Assembly (NCBI RefSeq): GCF_018294505.1
Contig: NC_057809.1
Location: forward strand, 131,910,979-131,974,978
Length of the DNA stretch: 64,000 nucleotides
Direction: 5' to 3'
From: Triticum aestivum
Taxonomy: Eukaryota; Streptophyta; Magnoliopsida; Poales; Poaceae
Made by a program: the position numbers and the translations under genes. Of the stretch, positions 23,270-35,308 are shown one piece after another. Numbering within the stretch: the first letter of the stretch is position 1; each line of letters starts with the position of its first letter. The notes beneath the pieces are model-generated. The model did not search any database and had not been told where the DNA came from. It saw only the letters and a program-made list of their open reading frames with translations.

Positions 23270-24408
23270 ACAATGAAAAAGTAACTAAGCAAAGATAAAT
23301 ATGTGAAAAGCTCATAGGCAATGGATCAGTGATGGATAATTATGTCGGATGCGATTCCTCATGCAAGAGTTATAACATAGGGTGACACAAAACTAGCTCC
23401 AGTTCATCAATGTAATGTAGGCACGTATTCCAAATATAGTCATACGTGCGTATGGAAAAGAACTTGCATGACATCTTTTGTCCTACCCTCCCGTGGCAGT
23501 GGGGTCCTATTGGAAACTAAGGGATATTAAGGCCTCCTTTTAATAGAGTACCGGAACAAATCATTAACACTTAGTGAATACATGAACTCCTCAAACTATA
23601 GTCATCACCGGGAGTGGTCCCGATTATTGTCACTTCGGGGTTACCGGATCATAACACAGAGTAGGTGACTATTGACTTGCAAGATAGGATCAAGAACTCA
23701 CATATATTCATGAAAACATAATAGGTTCAGATCTGAAAGCATGGCACTCGGGCCCTAGTGACAAGCATTAAGCATAGCAAAGTCATAGCAACATCAATCT
23801 CAGAACATAATGGATACTAGGGATCAAACCCTATCAAAACTAACTCGATTACATGATAAATCTCATCCAACCCATCACCGTCCAGCAAGCCTACAATGGA
23901 ATTACTCACGCACGGCGGTGAGCATCATGAAATTGGTGATGGAGGAAGGTTGATGATGACGATGGCGACAGATTCCCCTCTCTAGAGCCTCGAACGGACT
24001 CCAGATCAGCCCTCCCGAGGGAGATTAGGGCTTGGCCGCGGCTCTGTATCGTAAAACACGATGAATCCTTCTCTCATTTTTTCCTCCCCAAACGTGAATA
24101 TATAGTCGGAGTTGAGGTCGGTGGAGCATCAGGGGGGGCCACGAGACAGGGGGCACGCCCCCACCCTCCTGGACAGGGTGTGGTACCATGACATTGATTC
24201 TTTCACCAGTATTTTTTATATATTCCAAAAATATTCTCCGTGAAGTTTCAGGTCATTCCGAGAACTTTTATTTCTGCACAAAAATAACACCATGGCAATT
24301 CTGCTGAAAACAGTGTCAGTCCGGATTAGTTCCATTCAAATCATGCAAGTTAGAGTCCAAAACAAGGTCAAAAGTGTTTGGAAAAGTAGATACTATGGAG
24401 ACGTATCA

Positions 24409-26651
24409 GTAATGCACCTGCTACCTTTCAAAGATGTATGACTACGATATTCTCTGACTTTTGTGAAAAGATTTTTGAGGTATTCATAGATGATTTTTCT
24501 GTATATGGAACTTCTTTTGATGATTGCTTAAGCAACCATGATCGAGTTTTGCAGAGATGTGAAGAAACTAATCTTGTCTTGAATTGGGAGAAGTGCCACT
24601 TTATGGTTAATGAAGGTATTGTCTTGGGGCATAAAATTTCTGAAAGAGGTATTGAAGTTGATAAAGCTAAAGTTGATGCTATTGAAAAGATGTCGTGTCC
24701 AAAGGACATGAAAGGTATAAGAAGTTTCCTTGGTCATGCCGGGTTTTATAGGAGGTTCATTAAATACTTCTCGAAAATTTCCAGGCATCTGACTAATCTC
24801 TTACAAAATGATGTTACTTGTCTTTGATGATGATTGTGTAGAAGCATTTGAAATTCTTAAGAAAGCCTTGATTTCTGCACCTATTGTTCAGCCTCCTCAT
24901 TGGAATTTACCATTTGAAATTATGTGTGATGCTAGTGATTATGCTTTAGGTGATGTGTTAGGACAAAGAGTTGATAAGAAATTAAATGTTATCCAATATG
25001 ATAGTAAAACTCTAGACAGTGCCCAGAGAAATTATGCTACTACTGAAAAAGAATTTTTAGCAGTTGTATTTCCTTGTGATAAGTTCAGACCTTATATTGT
25101 TGATTCTAAAGTAAATGTTCACACTGATCATGCTGCTATTAAGTATCTTATGGAAAAGAAAGATGCTGAACCTAGACTTATTAGATGGGTTCTCCTACTA
25201 CAAGAATTTGATTTGCATATTATTGATAGAAAGGGAGCTGGGAACCCCGTTGCAGACAACTTGTCTAGGTTAGACAATGTTCTTGATGACCCACTACCTA
25301 TTGATGATAGCTTTCCTGATGAACAATTAGCTGTCATAAATGCTTCTCGTACTGCTCCATGGTATGCTGATTATGCTAATTACATTGTTGCTAAATTTAT
25401 ACCACCTAGTTTCACATACCAGCAAAAGAAAAAGTTTTTCTATGATTTAAGACATTACTTCTGGGATGACCCACACCTTTATAAAGAAGGAGTAGACAGT
25501 GTTATTAGACGTTGTGTACCTGAGCATGAATAGGAACAGATCCTATGCAAGTTTCACTCCGAGACTTATGGAGGACACCACGCTAGAGATAGAACTGCAC
25601 ATAAGGTATTGCAATCCGGTTTTTATTGGCCTACTCTCTTCAAGGATGCTCGTAAGTTTGTCTTGTCTTGTGATGAATGTCAAAGAATTGGTAACATTAG
25701 TAGACGTCAAGAAATGCCTATGAATTATTTCACTTGTTATTGAACCATTTGATGTCTGGGGCTTTGATTATATGGGTCCGTTTCCTTCCTCTAATGGGTA
25801 TACACATATTTTAGTTGTTGTTGATTACGTTACTAAGTGGGTAGAAGCTATTCCAACTAGTAGTGCTGATCATAACACCTCAATTAAGATGCTTAAAGAA
25901 GTTATTTTTCCGAGGTTTGGAGTCCCTAGATACTTAATGACTGATGGTGGTTCACATTTTATTCATGGCGCTTTTCATAAAATGCTTGCTAAGTATGATG
26001 TTAATCATAGAATTGCATCTCCATATCATCCACAGTCTAGTGGTCAAGTAGAACTAAGTAATGGAGAGATTAAATTAATTTTGCAAGAGACTGTTAATAG
26101 ATCTAGAAACTATTGGTCCAAGAAACTTGATGCATTATGGGCCTATAGAACTGCATATAAAAATCCTATGGGTATGTCTCCATATAAAATGATTTATGGA
26201 AAAGCATGTCACTTACCTCTCGAACTAGAACATAAGGCATATTGGGCAATTAAAGAGCTCAATTATGATTTCAAACTTGCCGGTGAGAATAGACTATTTG
26301 ACATTAGCTCACTTGATGAATGGAGAACCCAGGCCTGAGAATGCCAAACTGTTTAAAGAAAAAGTTAAAAGATGGCATGACAAAAGGATACAAAAACGTC
26401 AGTTTAATGTAGGAGATTATGTATTGTTATACAACTCTCATTTAAGATTTTTTGCAGGAAAACTCCTCTCTAAATGGGAAGGTCCTTACATTATCGAGGA
26501 GGTTTATCGTTCCGGTGCCATAAAAATCAACAACTTCGAAGGCACAAATCCGAGGGTGGTGAACGGTCAAAGAATCAAACATTATATCTCAGGTAATCCT
26601 ATAAATGTTGAAACTAATGTTATCGAAACCGTAACACGGATGAGTATATAA
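24409..26651 (+). pseudogene. pol: RT, RNase H and integrase of Athila element E
   Basis: Starts inside the RT at NAPATFQRCM and has the catalytic FIDDFSVYG (Asp pair at 24489-24494) and the block GHKISERGIEVD. A frameshift near 24810 leads to the RNase H part (24808-25533: [34 protein letters not shown]). After a TAG the integrase zinc module FHSETYGGHH...CDECQ follows, another shift, then the core: FDYMGPF near 25765, LMTDGGSHF (Asp at 25943) and the Glu of QVELSN exactly 35 residues later. A last shift near 26335 precedes the C-terminal part with KWEGPYIIEEV. The acids are kept, but at least three frameshifts and one stop disable it. Confidence 0.88.
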
Positions 26652-27020
26652 GGGACACCTTCCAGAATGTTTCAGCCTCTGAAAAGGAAGAGGTATGTGG
26701 TGCGGTAAGTAAACCGACTCCAAAACAGTTCTAATAGCATTTTTTCTCTGTTTTGGAATATTTAAGAAAATAGGAGAATAAGAAGCATCCCAGAAAGGAC
26801 ACGAGGTGTCCACGAGGGTGGAGGGCGCGCCCTACCCCTGTGGGCGCGCCCCCCTACCTCGTGGGCACCTCGTGTGCCCTCCGGACTCCGATTTCTTGCA
26901 TGATACTTCTTTTGGTCGGTAAAAATTCATTATATGATCTCCCAAAGGTTTTGACTATCGTACTATGCAAATATACTCTGTTTTTGTTTCGAGTTGTTTC
27001 TGCAGCAGATTAAGAGCAAG

Positions 27021-27470
27021 ATGTCATCTCAAGACTCCAACGAAGAGAGCTATGTCTCACATCTCATTGCTGACCCAAAGACCTATGGGGACCTATCTCC
27101 TTGTGGTCGAACTATGGATGATGAGGAGGATGCTCATTTGAGGAGGATCAATGATTCAAGTTTAGAGGAGGAGGATGTTCATCTACCTCAACCTGGGGAT
27201 ATGCATGTGAAGTTCAGGAAGTCTAGTCTCCCTAAGAGGGATAAACTGTCTAACAACCGATCTATTCCTTCTCGTTTTCAGCAGAAAAGCAAAGGAGATT
27301 TATGTCACAAGATCTTGAAGCTGGAATCGGAGGTCGATGATTTAAAGGAGGAGATCGCGCTTCTCAATTACAATATGAAAAAGCTGAAGGCACAATTGTC
27401 GTCATCATCACCATCTTCTTCACCTCCGAAGAAAGAGACATACATACATGGGTATGGGCACTCCCCTTAG
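27021..27470 (+). CDS. Coiled-coil ORF downstream of pol in Athila element E (149 aa)
   Basis: Intact ATG-to-TAG frame of 149 residues. The N-terminal half is acidic and Ser-rich (MSSQDSNEESYVSHLIADPK, MDDEEDAHLRRIND), a basic stretch follows (SSLPKRDKLSNNRS), and a heptad-patterned segment near residues 98-127 (ILKLESEVDDLKEEIALLNY) should form a coiled coil. The tail is Ser/Pro-rich with a KK. I see no signal peptide or membrane segment, so it is not an envelope protein. Fifteen bases before the ATG is GTTTCTGCAG, a good splice acceptor, so it may be made from a spliced RNA as third ORFs of Athila elements are thought to be. It is the only unbroken ORF in this element. Its function is unknown. 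Confidence 0.55.
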   Translation: MSSQDSNEESYVSHLIADPKTYGDLSPCGRTMDDEEDAHLRRINDSSLEEEDVHLPQPGDMHVKFRKSSLPKRDKLSNNRSIPSRFQQKSKGDLCHKILKLESEVDDLKEEIALLNYNMKKLKAQLSSSSPSSSPPKKETYIHGYGHSP

Positions 27471-28944
27471 CAACTGCCAAGCTTGGGGGAGTGCCCCGGT
27501 ATCGTATCACCATCACACTTTTATCTTTACCATTTTTCTTAGTTCGATCCTTTTGGTAATATCTTGATCTAGTAGAATAAAGTTTTAGCATGATCTAGTT
27601 TGGAGATTTGCTTTATGATCCTTCTATGTAATCGAGTCCGTGAACTATATATAATAAAGATTAGTGTTGAATCAAGGGCTTTTCTATCTTGCTATGATCC
27701 TTGAGAAAAAAGAGAAAGAATAAAAAGAAATAAAGAGATCATATTGATCTTATGGAGAGTAATGACTTCACATATAAAGAGTATGATGAATAAATGTTGT
27801 TTAGAGTTGACAAACATAGGTTTAGTCATCGTTGCTATTAATAGGAAGTAATAAAGAAAGAGAGGTTTTCACATATAAATATACTATCTTGGACATTTTT
27901 TATGATTGTGAGCACTCATTAGAATATGACATGTTAAAAAGTTGATGTTGGACAAGGAAGACAACATAATGGGTTATGTTTTCTTACATACGAAATAAAT
28001 TATTCTATCATGGATCATCCAACATGTTGAGCTTGCCTTTCCCCCTCATGCTAGCCAAATTCTTTGCACCAAGTAGAGATACTACTTGTGCTTCCAAATA
28101 TCCTTAAACCCAAGTTTTGCCATGAGAGTCCACCATATCTACCTATGGATTGAGCAAGATCCTTCAAGTAAGTTGTCATTGTTGCAAGCAATAAAAAATT
28201 GCTCTCTAAATATGTATGATTTATTAGTGTGGAGAAAATAAGCTTTATACGATCTTGTGATGTGGACGAAATAAAAGCGACGGACTGCATAATAAAGGTC
28301 CATATCAAAGTGGCAATATAAAGTGACGTTCTTTTTCATTAAGATTTCGTGCATCCAACCATAAAAACATATTCAACCTATGCCTCCCTCTGTGAAGAGC
28401 CTATCCTTTATTTTTGTCTTATACTTTATACAAGAGCCATGGTGATCTTCACCTTTCCCTTTTTACATTTTATCCTTTGGCAAGCACTGTGTGTTGGAAA
28501 GATCCTGATATATATAGCTAATTGGATGTGGGTTTTCATAAACTATTATTGTTGACATTGCCCTTGAGGTAAAAGGTTGGGAGGCAAAACTATAAGCCCC
28601 TATCTTTCTCTATGTCTGATTAAAGCTTCGTACTCATAAGTATTGCGTAAGTGTTAGCAATTGTGAAAGACTAAATGATAGTTGAGTATGTGGACTTGCC
28701 GAAAAGCTCTTATATTGACTCTTTCCGATGTTATGATAAATTGCAATTGCTTCAATGACTGAGATTATAGTTTGCTAGTTTTCATTGAAGTTTCTGATTC
28801 ATACTTGAAATTGTGAATGATTTGTTACTTTAGCATAAGAAATCATATTACAATATATATCGACACCTCTATTTCTAAACATGTGGACATATTTTTCGAT
28901 ATCGGCTTCTGCTTGAGGACAAACGAGGTCTAGCTTGGGGGAGT
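27471..28944 (+). other. AT-rich 3' spacer of element E with two polypurine-tract-like sites
   Basis: No coding frame of note. AGCTTGGGGGAGT occurs twice, at about 27480-27492 and at 28932-28944. The second abuts the LTR and is the polypurine tract that primes plus-strand DNA. The first lies just after the stop of the coiled-coil ORF. Confidence 0.65.
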
Positions 28945-30448
28945 TGATACGTCCATTTTGCATCATGCTTTTATATCGATATTTATTGCATTATGGGCTG
29001 TTATTACACATTATGATACAATACTTATGCCTATTCTCTCTTATTTTACAAGGTTTGCACGAAGAGGGAGAATGCCGGCAGCTGGAATTCTGGCCTGGAA
29101 AAGGAGCAAATATTAGAGACTATTCTGCACAAATCCAAAAATCATGAAACTCCATGGAAGTCAGTTTTGGATTATATAAAAAATATTGGGTGAAGAAAGC
29201 ACCGGAGGGGGGCCACCCACCATCCACGAGGGTGGGGGGCGCGCCCCCTATCTCGTGGGCCCCATGGCAGGCCTCCGATGCCCATCTTTGGCTATATGGA
29301 GTCTTTCGCCCTGGAAAAAAATCATAAGCAAGCTTTCGGGATGAAACACCGCCACCACGAGGCGGAACCTTGGCGGAACCAATCTAGGGCTCCAGCGGAA
29401 CTGTTCTGCCGGGGAAACATCTCTCCGGGAGGGGGAAATCATCACCATCATCATCACCATCAATCCTCTCATCGAGAGGGGGTCAATCTCCATCAACATC
29501 TTCACCAGCACCATCTCCTCTCAAACCCTAGTTCATCTCTTGTATCCAATCTTTGTCTCAAAACCTCAGATTGGTACCCGTGGGTTGCTAGTAGTGTTGA
29601 TTACTCCGTGTAGTTGATGCTAGTTGGTTTATTTGGTGGAAGATCATATGTTCAGATCCTTTATGCATATTAATACCCCTCTGATTATGAACATGAATAT
29701 GATTTGTGAGTAGTTACGTTTGTTCCTGGTGACATGGGAGAAGTCTTGCTATAAGTACTCATGTGAATTTGGTATTCGTTCGATATTTTGATGAGATGTA
29801 TGTTGTCTTTCCTCTAGTGGTGTCATGTGATCGTCGACTACACGACACTTCACCATTGTTTGGTCCTATGGGAAGACATTGGGAAGTAATAAGTAGATGA
29901 TGGGTTGCTAGAGTGACAAAAGCTTAAACCCTAGTTTATCTGTTGCTTCGTAAGGGGCTGATTTGGATCCATATGTTTCATGCCATGGTTAGGTTTACCT
30001 TAATACTTCTTTTGTAGTAGTGGATGCTTGCAAGAGGGGTTAATCATAAGTGGTATGCTTATCCAAGTAAGGGCAGTACCCAAGCACCAGTCCATCCACA
30101 TATCAAATTATCAAAGTACCGAACGTGAATCATATGAGCGTGATGAAAACTAGCTTGACGACAGTTCCCATGTGTCCTCGGGAGCACTTTCCTTTATATA
30201 AGAGTTCTTCCAGGCTTGTCCTTTGATACAAAAAAGATTGGGCCATCTTGCTGGACCTTATTTACTTTTATTACTTGTTACCCGTTACAAATTACCTTAT
30301 CACAAAACTATCTGTTACCGATAATTTCAGTGCTTGCAGAGAATACCTTACTGAAAACTGCTTATCATTTCCTTCTGCTCCTCATTGGGTTCGACACTCT
30401 TACTTATCGAAAGGACTATGATAGATTCCCTATACTTGTGGGTCATCA
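28945..30448 (+). repeat. 3' LTR of element E (1504 bp)
   Basis: Opens TGATACGTCCATTTTGC directly after the polypurine tract and closes CTTGTGGGTCATCA. The same LTR type is found inverted at 52389-53464. It has a GGCGCGCCCCCTATCTCG block and a TATATGGAG box near 29293. Sequence from 30449 belongs to a copia integrase on the other strand, so E's end lies directly against element F. Confidence 0.88.
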
Positions 30449-31268
30449 CCTATTTAATGTGAATGCAGCTGTCTCTAATGCATAACCCCAAAACGATAGT
30501 GATAAATCGGTAAGAGACATCATAGATCACATCATATCTAATAAAGTACGGTTATGACGTTCGGACACACCATTACGCTGTGGTGTTCTAGGTGGCCTGA
30601 GTTGCAAAAATATTCCACATCATTTCAAATGAAGACCAAACTCAAAACTGAAATATTCGTCTCCGCGATCAGATCATAGAAACTTTATTTTTCTTGTTAC
30701 GATGATTTTCCACTTCACTCTGAAATTCTTTGAACTTTTCAAGTGTTTCAGACTTATGTTTCATCAAGTAGATATACCCATATCTGCTCAAATCATCTAT
30801 GAAGGTCAGAAAATAATGATACCCACCGCGAGCCTCAACACTCATCGGATTGCATACATCAGTATGTATTTTTTCCAATAAGTCAGTTTCTTGCTCCATT
30901 GTTCTGGAGAACGTAGTCTTAGTCATCTTTCCCATGAGGCATGGTTCGCAAGAATCAAATGATTCAGAATCAAGTGATTCCAAAAGCCCATCAGCATGGA
31001 GTTTCTTCATGCGCTTTACACCAATATGACTTAAACGGCAGTGCCACATATAAGTTGCACTATCATTATTAACTTTGCATCTTTTGGCTTCAAAATTATG
31101 AATATGTGTATCACTACGATCAAGATTCAATAAACCATTTATATTGAGTGTATGACCATAGAAGGTTTTATTCATGTAAATAGAACAACAATTATTCTTT
31201 GACTTAAATGAATAACCGTATTGCAATAAACATGATCCAATCATATTTATGCTCAACGCAAACACCAA
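30449..31268 (-). pseudogene. pol: Integrase of copia element F, truncated
   Basis: 31268-30669 holds the zinc-binding GAG-pre-integrase module (WHCRLSHIGVKRM...CEPCLMGKM) and the start of the core: IHTDVCNPM with the first catalytic Asp, then YHYFLTFIDDLSRYGYIYL. Beyond a stop at 30669 the remains of the second half of the core can still be followed, in worn form, down to about 30450, where the element is cut. Copia integrase precedes RT, so RT was lost with the left part. The identification rests on several collinear blocks. Confidence 0.82.
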
Positions 31269-31292
31269 ATAACATTTATTTTAGGTTCAACA

Positions 31293-32340
31293 CTAATTCC
31301 GAAGGTAAAGGGAGTGTGCGATGGTGATCTTATCAACCTTGGAATCACTTCCAACACACATCGTCACCTTGCCCTCAACTAGTTTATGTTCATTTTGTAA
31401 CTCTTGTTTCAAGTTACTAATCATAGCAACTGAACCAGTATCATATACCCAGGGGCTATTATGAACACTAGTAAAGTACACATCAATAATCTGTATATCA
31501 AATATACATTTGTTCACTTTGCCATCCTTCTTATCCGCCAAGTACTTGGGGTAGTTCCGCTTCCAGTGACCATTCCCATTGCAGTAGAAGCACTCAGTTT
31601 CTGGCTTAGGTCTAGCTTTGGGTTTATTCATAGGAGTGGAAACTTGCTTGTCATTCTTTGAAGTTCCCTTTCTTTTCCTTTGCCCATTTTTTCTTGAAAC
31701 TAGTGGTCTTATTAACCATCAACACTTGATGCTCTTTCTTGAATTCTACGTTCGTCGATTTCAGCATCACGAAGAGCTTGGGAATCATTTTTCATCATCC
31801 CTTCCATATTATAGTTCATCACGAAGTTCCAGTAACTTGGTGATAGTGACTAGAGAACTCTGTCAATCACCATCTTATCTGGAATATTAACTCCCACTTG
31901 ATTCAAGTGATTGTAGTACTCGGACATTCTGAGCACATGCTCATTGGTTGAGCTATTCTCCTCCATCTTGTAGGCAAAGTACTTGTCAGAGGTCTCATAC
32001 CTCTTGACTCGGACATGAGTCTGAAGTACCAATTTCAGCTCTTGGAACATCTTATATGCTCTGTGGCATTCAAAACTGTTTTTGAAGTCCCGGTTCTACG
32101 TCGTAAAGCATGGCACACTAAACTATCAAGTAGTCATCATACTGAGCTTGCCAAACGTTCATAACGTCTACATCTGCTCCTGCAATAGATCTGTCACCTA
32201 GCGGTGCATCAAGGACATAATTCTTCTGTGCAGCAATGAGGATAATCCTTAGATCATGGACCCAGTCCGCATCATTGCTACTATCATCTTTCAACTTATT
32301 TTTCTCTAGGAACATATCAAAAATAAAACAGGGGAGCTAT
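31293..32340 (-). pseudogene. gag: gag and protease start of copia element F
   Basis: Three pieces. 32315-32118: MFLEKNKLKDD to NVWQAQYDDY, the start of copia gag. 32050-31850: MFQELKLVLQTHVRVKRYE to HVLRMSEYYNHLNQVG, the UBN2-like gag core. 31631-31293: a zinc knuckle CFYCNGNGHWKRNY, where the last zinc Cys is replaced by Tyr, followed by a protease active site WVYDTGSVAMISN with the catalytic DTGS intact. Frame breaks separate the pieces. The Cys loss alone would weaken RNA packaging. Confidence 0.82.
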
Positions 32341-33578
32341 ACGCGAGCTATTGATCTACAACATAGATATGCAAAAACTACCAGGACTAAGTTCATGATA
32401 AATTAAAGTTCAATTAATCATATTACTTAAGAACTCCCACTTAGATAGACATCCCTCTAATCATCTAAGTGATCACGTGATCCATATCAACTAAACCATG
32501 TCCGACCATCACGTGAGATGGAGTAGTTTTCAATGGTGAACATCACTATGTTGATCATATCTTCTATATGATTCACGCTCGACATTTCAGTCTCAGTATT
32601 CCGAGGCCATATCTGCATATGCTAGGCTCGTCAAGTTTAACCCGAGTATTTCGCGTGTGCAAAACTGTCTTGCACCCGTTGTATGTGAACGTAGAGCTTA
32701 TCACACCCGATCATCACGTGGTGTCTCGGCACGACGAACTGTCGCAATGGTGCGTACTCAGGGAGAACACTTATACCTTGAAATTTAGTGAGGGATCATC
32801 TTATAATGCTACTGTCGTACTAACAAAATAAGATGCATAAAAGAGAAACATCATATGCAATAAAATATGTGACATGATATGGCCACTATCATCTTGTGCC
32901 TTTGATCTCCATCTCCAAAGTACCATCATGATCTCCATCGTCACCGGCATGACACCAGGATCTCCATCATCTTGATCTCTATCAACGTGTCGTCACATGG
33001 TCGTCTCACCAAGTATTGCTTTTGCAACTATTGCTATCGCATAGCGATAAAGTAAAGCAATTGTATGGCGCTTGCATCTTATGCAATAAAGAGACAACCA
33101 TAAGGCTCCTGCCAGTTGCCGATAACTTTAATAAAACATGATCATCTCATACAACAATTTATATCTCATCACGTCTTGACCATATCACATCACAACATGC
33201 CCTACAAAAACAAGTTAAACGCCCTCTACTTTGTTGTTGCAAGTTTTACATGGCTGCTGCGGGCTTAGCAAGAACCGTTCTTACCTACGCATCAAAAACC
33301 ACAACGATTTTTCGTCAAGTGTGTTGTTTTAACCTTCAACAAGGACCGGCCATAGTCACACTCGATTCAACTAAAGCTGAAGAAATAGACACCCACTAGT
33401 CACCTGTGTGCGAAGCACGATGGTAGAACCAGTATCATGAACGCGGTCATGTAATGTCGGTCTGGGTCGCTTCATCCAACAATACCGCTGAATCAAAGTA
33501 TGGCATGCTGGTAAGCAGTATGACTATTATCGCCCACAACTCTTTGCGTTCTACTCATGCATAACATCTACGCATAGA
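32341..33578 (-). other. 5' leader of copia element F
   Basis: About 1.2 kb between primer site and gag without coding potential, as in BARE-1-type elements, which have long leaders holding packaging signals. It contains several GATCTCCATC repeats (about 32907-32990) of unknown meaning. Confidence 0.6.
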
Positions 33579-33594
33579 CCTGGCTCTGATACTA
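33579..33594 (-). other. Initiator-Met tRNA primer site of element F
   Basis: Minus strand TAGTATCAGAGCCAGG one base after the LTR end. TGGTATCAGAGC is the usual plant copia primer site complementary to initiator methionine tRNA; here one base differs. Confidence 0.8.
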
Positions 33595-33595
33595 C

Positions 33596-35308
33596 TGTTG
33601 GGGAACGCAATATTTCAAAAAAATCCTACGATCACGCAAGATCTATCTAGGAGATGCATAGCAACGAGAAGGGGAGAGTATGTCTATGTACGCTCATAGA
33701 CCAAAAGCGGAAGCATTATGAAACGCGGTTGATGTAGTCGAACGTATTCGCGATCCAACCAATCAAGTACCGAACGCACGGCACCTCCGTGATCTGCACA
33801 TGTTCAGCTCGGTGACGTTCCTCACATTCTTGATCCAGCTAAGGCCGAGGGAGAGTTTTGTCAGCACGACGGCGTGATGACGGTGATGATGAAGTTACCG
33901 ACGCAGGTCTTCGCCTAAGAACTACAATGATATGACCGAGGTGGAACTATGTTGAGGGGGGCACCGCACACAGCTAAACAATCACCTTGTGTGTGTATGG
34001 GGTGCCCCCTTCCCCCATATATAAAGGAGTGGAGGAGGGGAGGGCCGGCCCTCATAGGGCGCGCCCAAGGGGGGAGTCCTACTCCCAGTAGGTGTAGGTT
34101 TCCCCCCTCCTAGTAGGAGTAGGAGAAGAAGGAAGAGAGAGAGGGAAGGAAAGGGGGGCCGGGCCCCCACCCAATTCGGATTTGGCTTGGGGGCGCACCC
34201 TCCACCTGGCCGCCTCCTCCTCTCTCCCACTAAGGCCCAATAAGGCACATTGACTCCCCAGGGGGTTCCGATAACCCCCCAGTACTCCGGTAAATGCCTT
34301 AACTCATCCGGAACCATTCCGATGTCCAAACATAGCCTTCCAATATGTCGATCTTTATGTCTTGACCATTTTGAGACTCCTCATCATGTCCGTGATCACA
34401 TCCAGGACTCTGAACTGCCTTAGGTACATCAAAACACATAAACTCATAATACCATTCATCATCGAACGTTAAGCGTGCGGACCCTACGGGTTCGAGAACT
34501 ATGTAGACATGACCGAGACTCACTTCCGGTCAATAACCAATAGCGGAACATGGATGCTCATATTGGTTCCTACATATTCTACGAAGATCTTTATTGGTCA
34601 AACCGCATAACAACATAAGTTGTTCCCTTTGTCATGGTATGTTACTTGCCCGAGATTCGATCGTCGGTATACTCATATCTAGTTGAATCTCATTACCTGC
34701 AAGTATCTTTACTCATTCCGTAATGCATCATCCCGTAACTAACTCTTTAGTCACATTGCTTGCAAGGCTTATAGTGATGAGCATTATCGAGAGGGCCCAG
34801 AGATACCTCTCCGACAATCGGAGTGACAAATCGTAATCTTGATCTATGCCAACTCAACAAACACCATCGAAGACACCTGTAGAGCATCTTTATAATCACC
34901 TAGTTACATTATGACGTTTGATAGCACACTAAGTGTTCCTCCGGTATTCGGGAGTTGCATAATCTCATAGTCATAGGAACATGTATAAGTCATGAAGAAA
35001 GCAATACCAACAAACTAAATGATCATAGCGCTAAGCTAACGGATGGGTCTTGTCCATCACATCATTCTCTAATGATGTGATCCCGTTCATCAAATGACAA
35101 CACATGTCTATGGCTAGGAAACTTAACCATCTTTGATTAACGAGCTAGTCAAGTAGAGGCATACTAGGGACACTCCGTTTGTCTATGTATTCACACATGT
35201 GTCAAGTTCCCGGTTAATACAATTCTAGCATGAATAATAAACATTTATTATGATATAAGGAAATATAAATAACAACTTTATTATTGCCTCTAGGGCATAT
35301 TTCCTTCA
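33596..35308 (-). repeat. 5' LTR of copia element F (1713 bp)
   Basis: Minus strand TGAAGGAAATATGCCC at 35308 to GCGTTCCCCAACA at 33596. It is the same family as the solo LTR at 36438-38175, close to identical in its first 600 bp or so, but inverted relative to it. A TATATAAAGGAGTG-like stretch on the plus strand near 34017 marks the TATA region on the minus strand. Confidence 0.9.

Larger units (their letters stand above)
9644..24408 (-). repeat. Athila-type gypsy LTR C, split by element D
   Basis: Two blocks, 9644-9879 and 23270-24408, join into one LTR of about 1.4 kb read on the minus strand. It opens TGATACGTCTCCATAG (24408) and closes at GTGGGTTATCT (9644, last base changed from A). 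It shares the general build of Triticeae Athila LTRs of the Sabrina/WHAM kind: a TCTCGTGGCC/GCGTGCCCCC block near 24130-24160, a TATATA box near 24100, and a long AT-rich second half. The joining point is seen from GTAGTGATTGTA on the left and ACAATGAAAAAGTAAC on the right. No primer site lies left and no polypurine tract lies right, and the flanking 5-mers do not match, so it is LTR-only and its edges have been altered. Confidence 0.75.
24409..30448 (+). mobile_element. Gypsy element E (Athila lineage), 3' portion
   Basis: Plus-strand order: RT from the middle of the palm, RNase H, integrase, a spacer with a splice-acceptor-like site, a coiled-coil ORF, a long AT-rich spacer, a polypurine tract and the 3' LTR. 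The RT signature FIDDFSVYG, the integrase wording and the LTR opening TGATACGTCC fit the Athila lineage (Sabrina/WHAM-like in Triticeae). The 5' LTR, gag, protease and first half of RT are missing: LTR C abuts the RT codons directly at 24408/24409. Confidence 0.85.
30449..35308 (-). mobile_element. Copia element F (Angela/WIS type), 5' part
   Basis: Minus-strand order from the right: 5' LTR (33596-35308), primer site for initiator methionine tRNA, 1.2-kb leader, gag, protease with DTGS, and integrase, the copia gene order. It stops inside the integrase core at 30449, where the LTR of element E begins; RT, RNase H and the 3' LTR are gone. Several stops and shifts make it non-functional. Confidence 0.87.

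Noticed and set aside
29440..29475. His-rich run (CATCACCAT repeats) in the LTR of element E
   Set aside because: Simple-sequence part of the LTR transcript leader; no supported reading frame.
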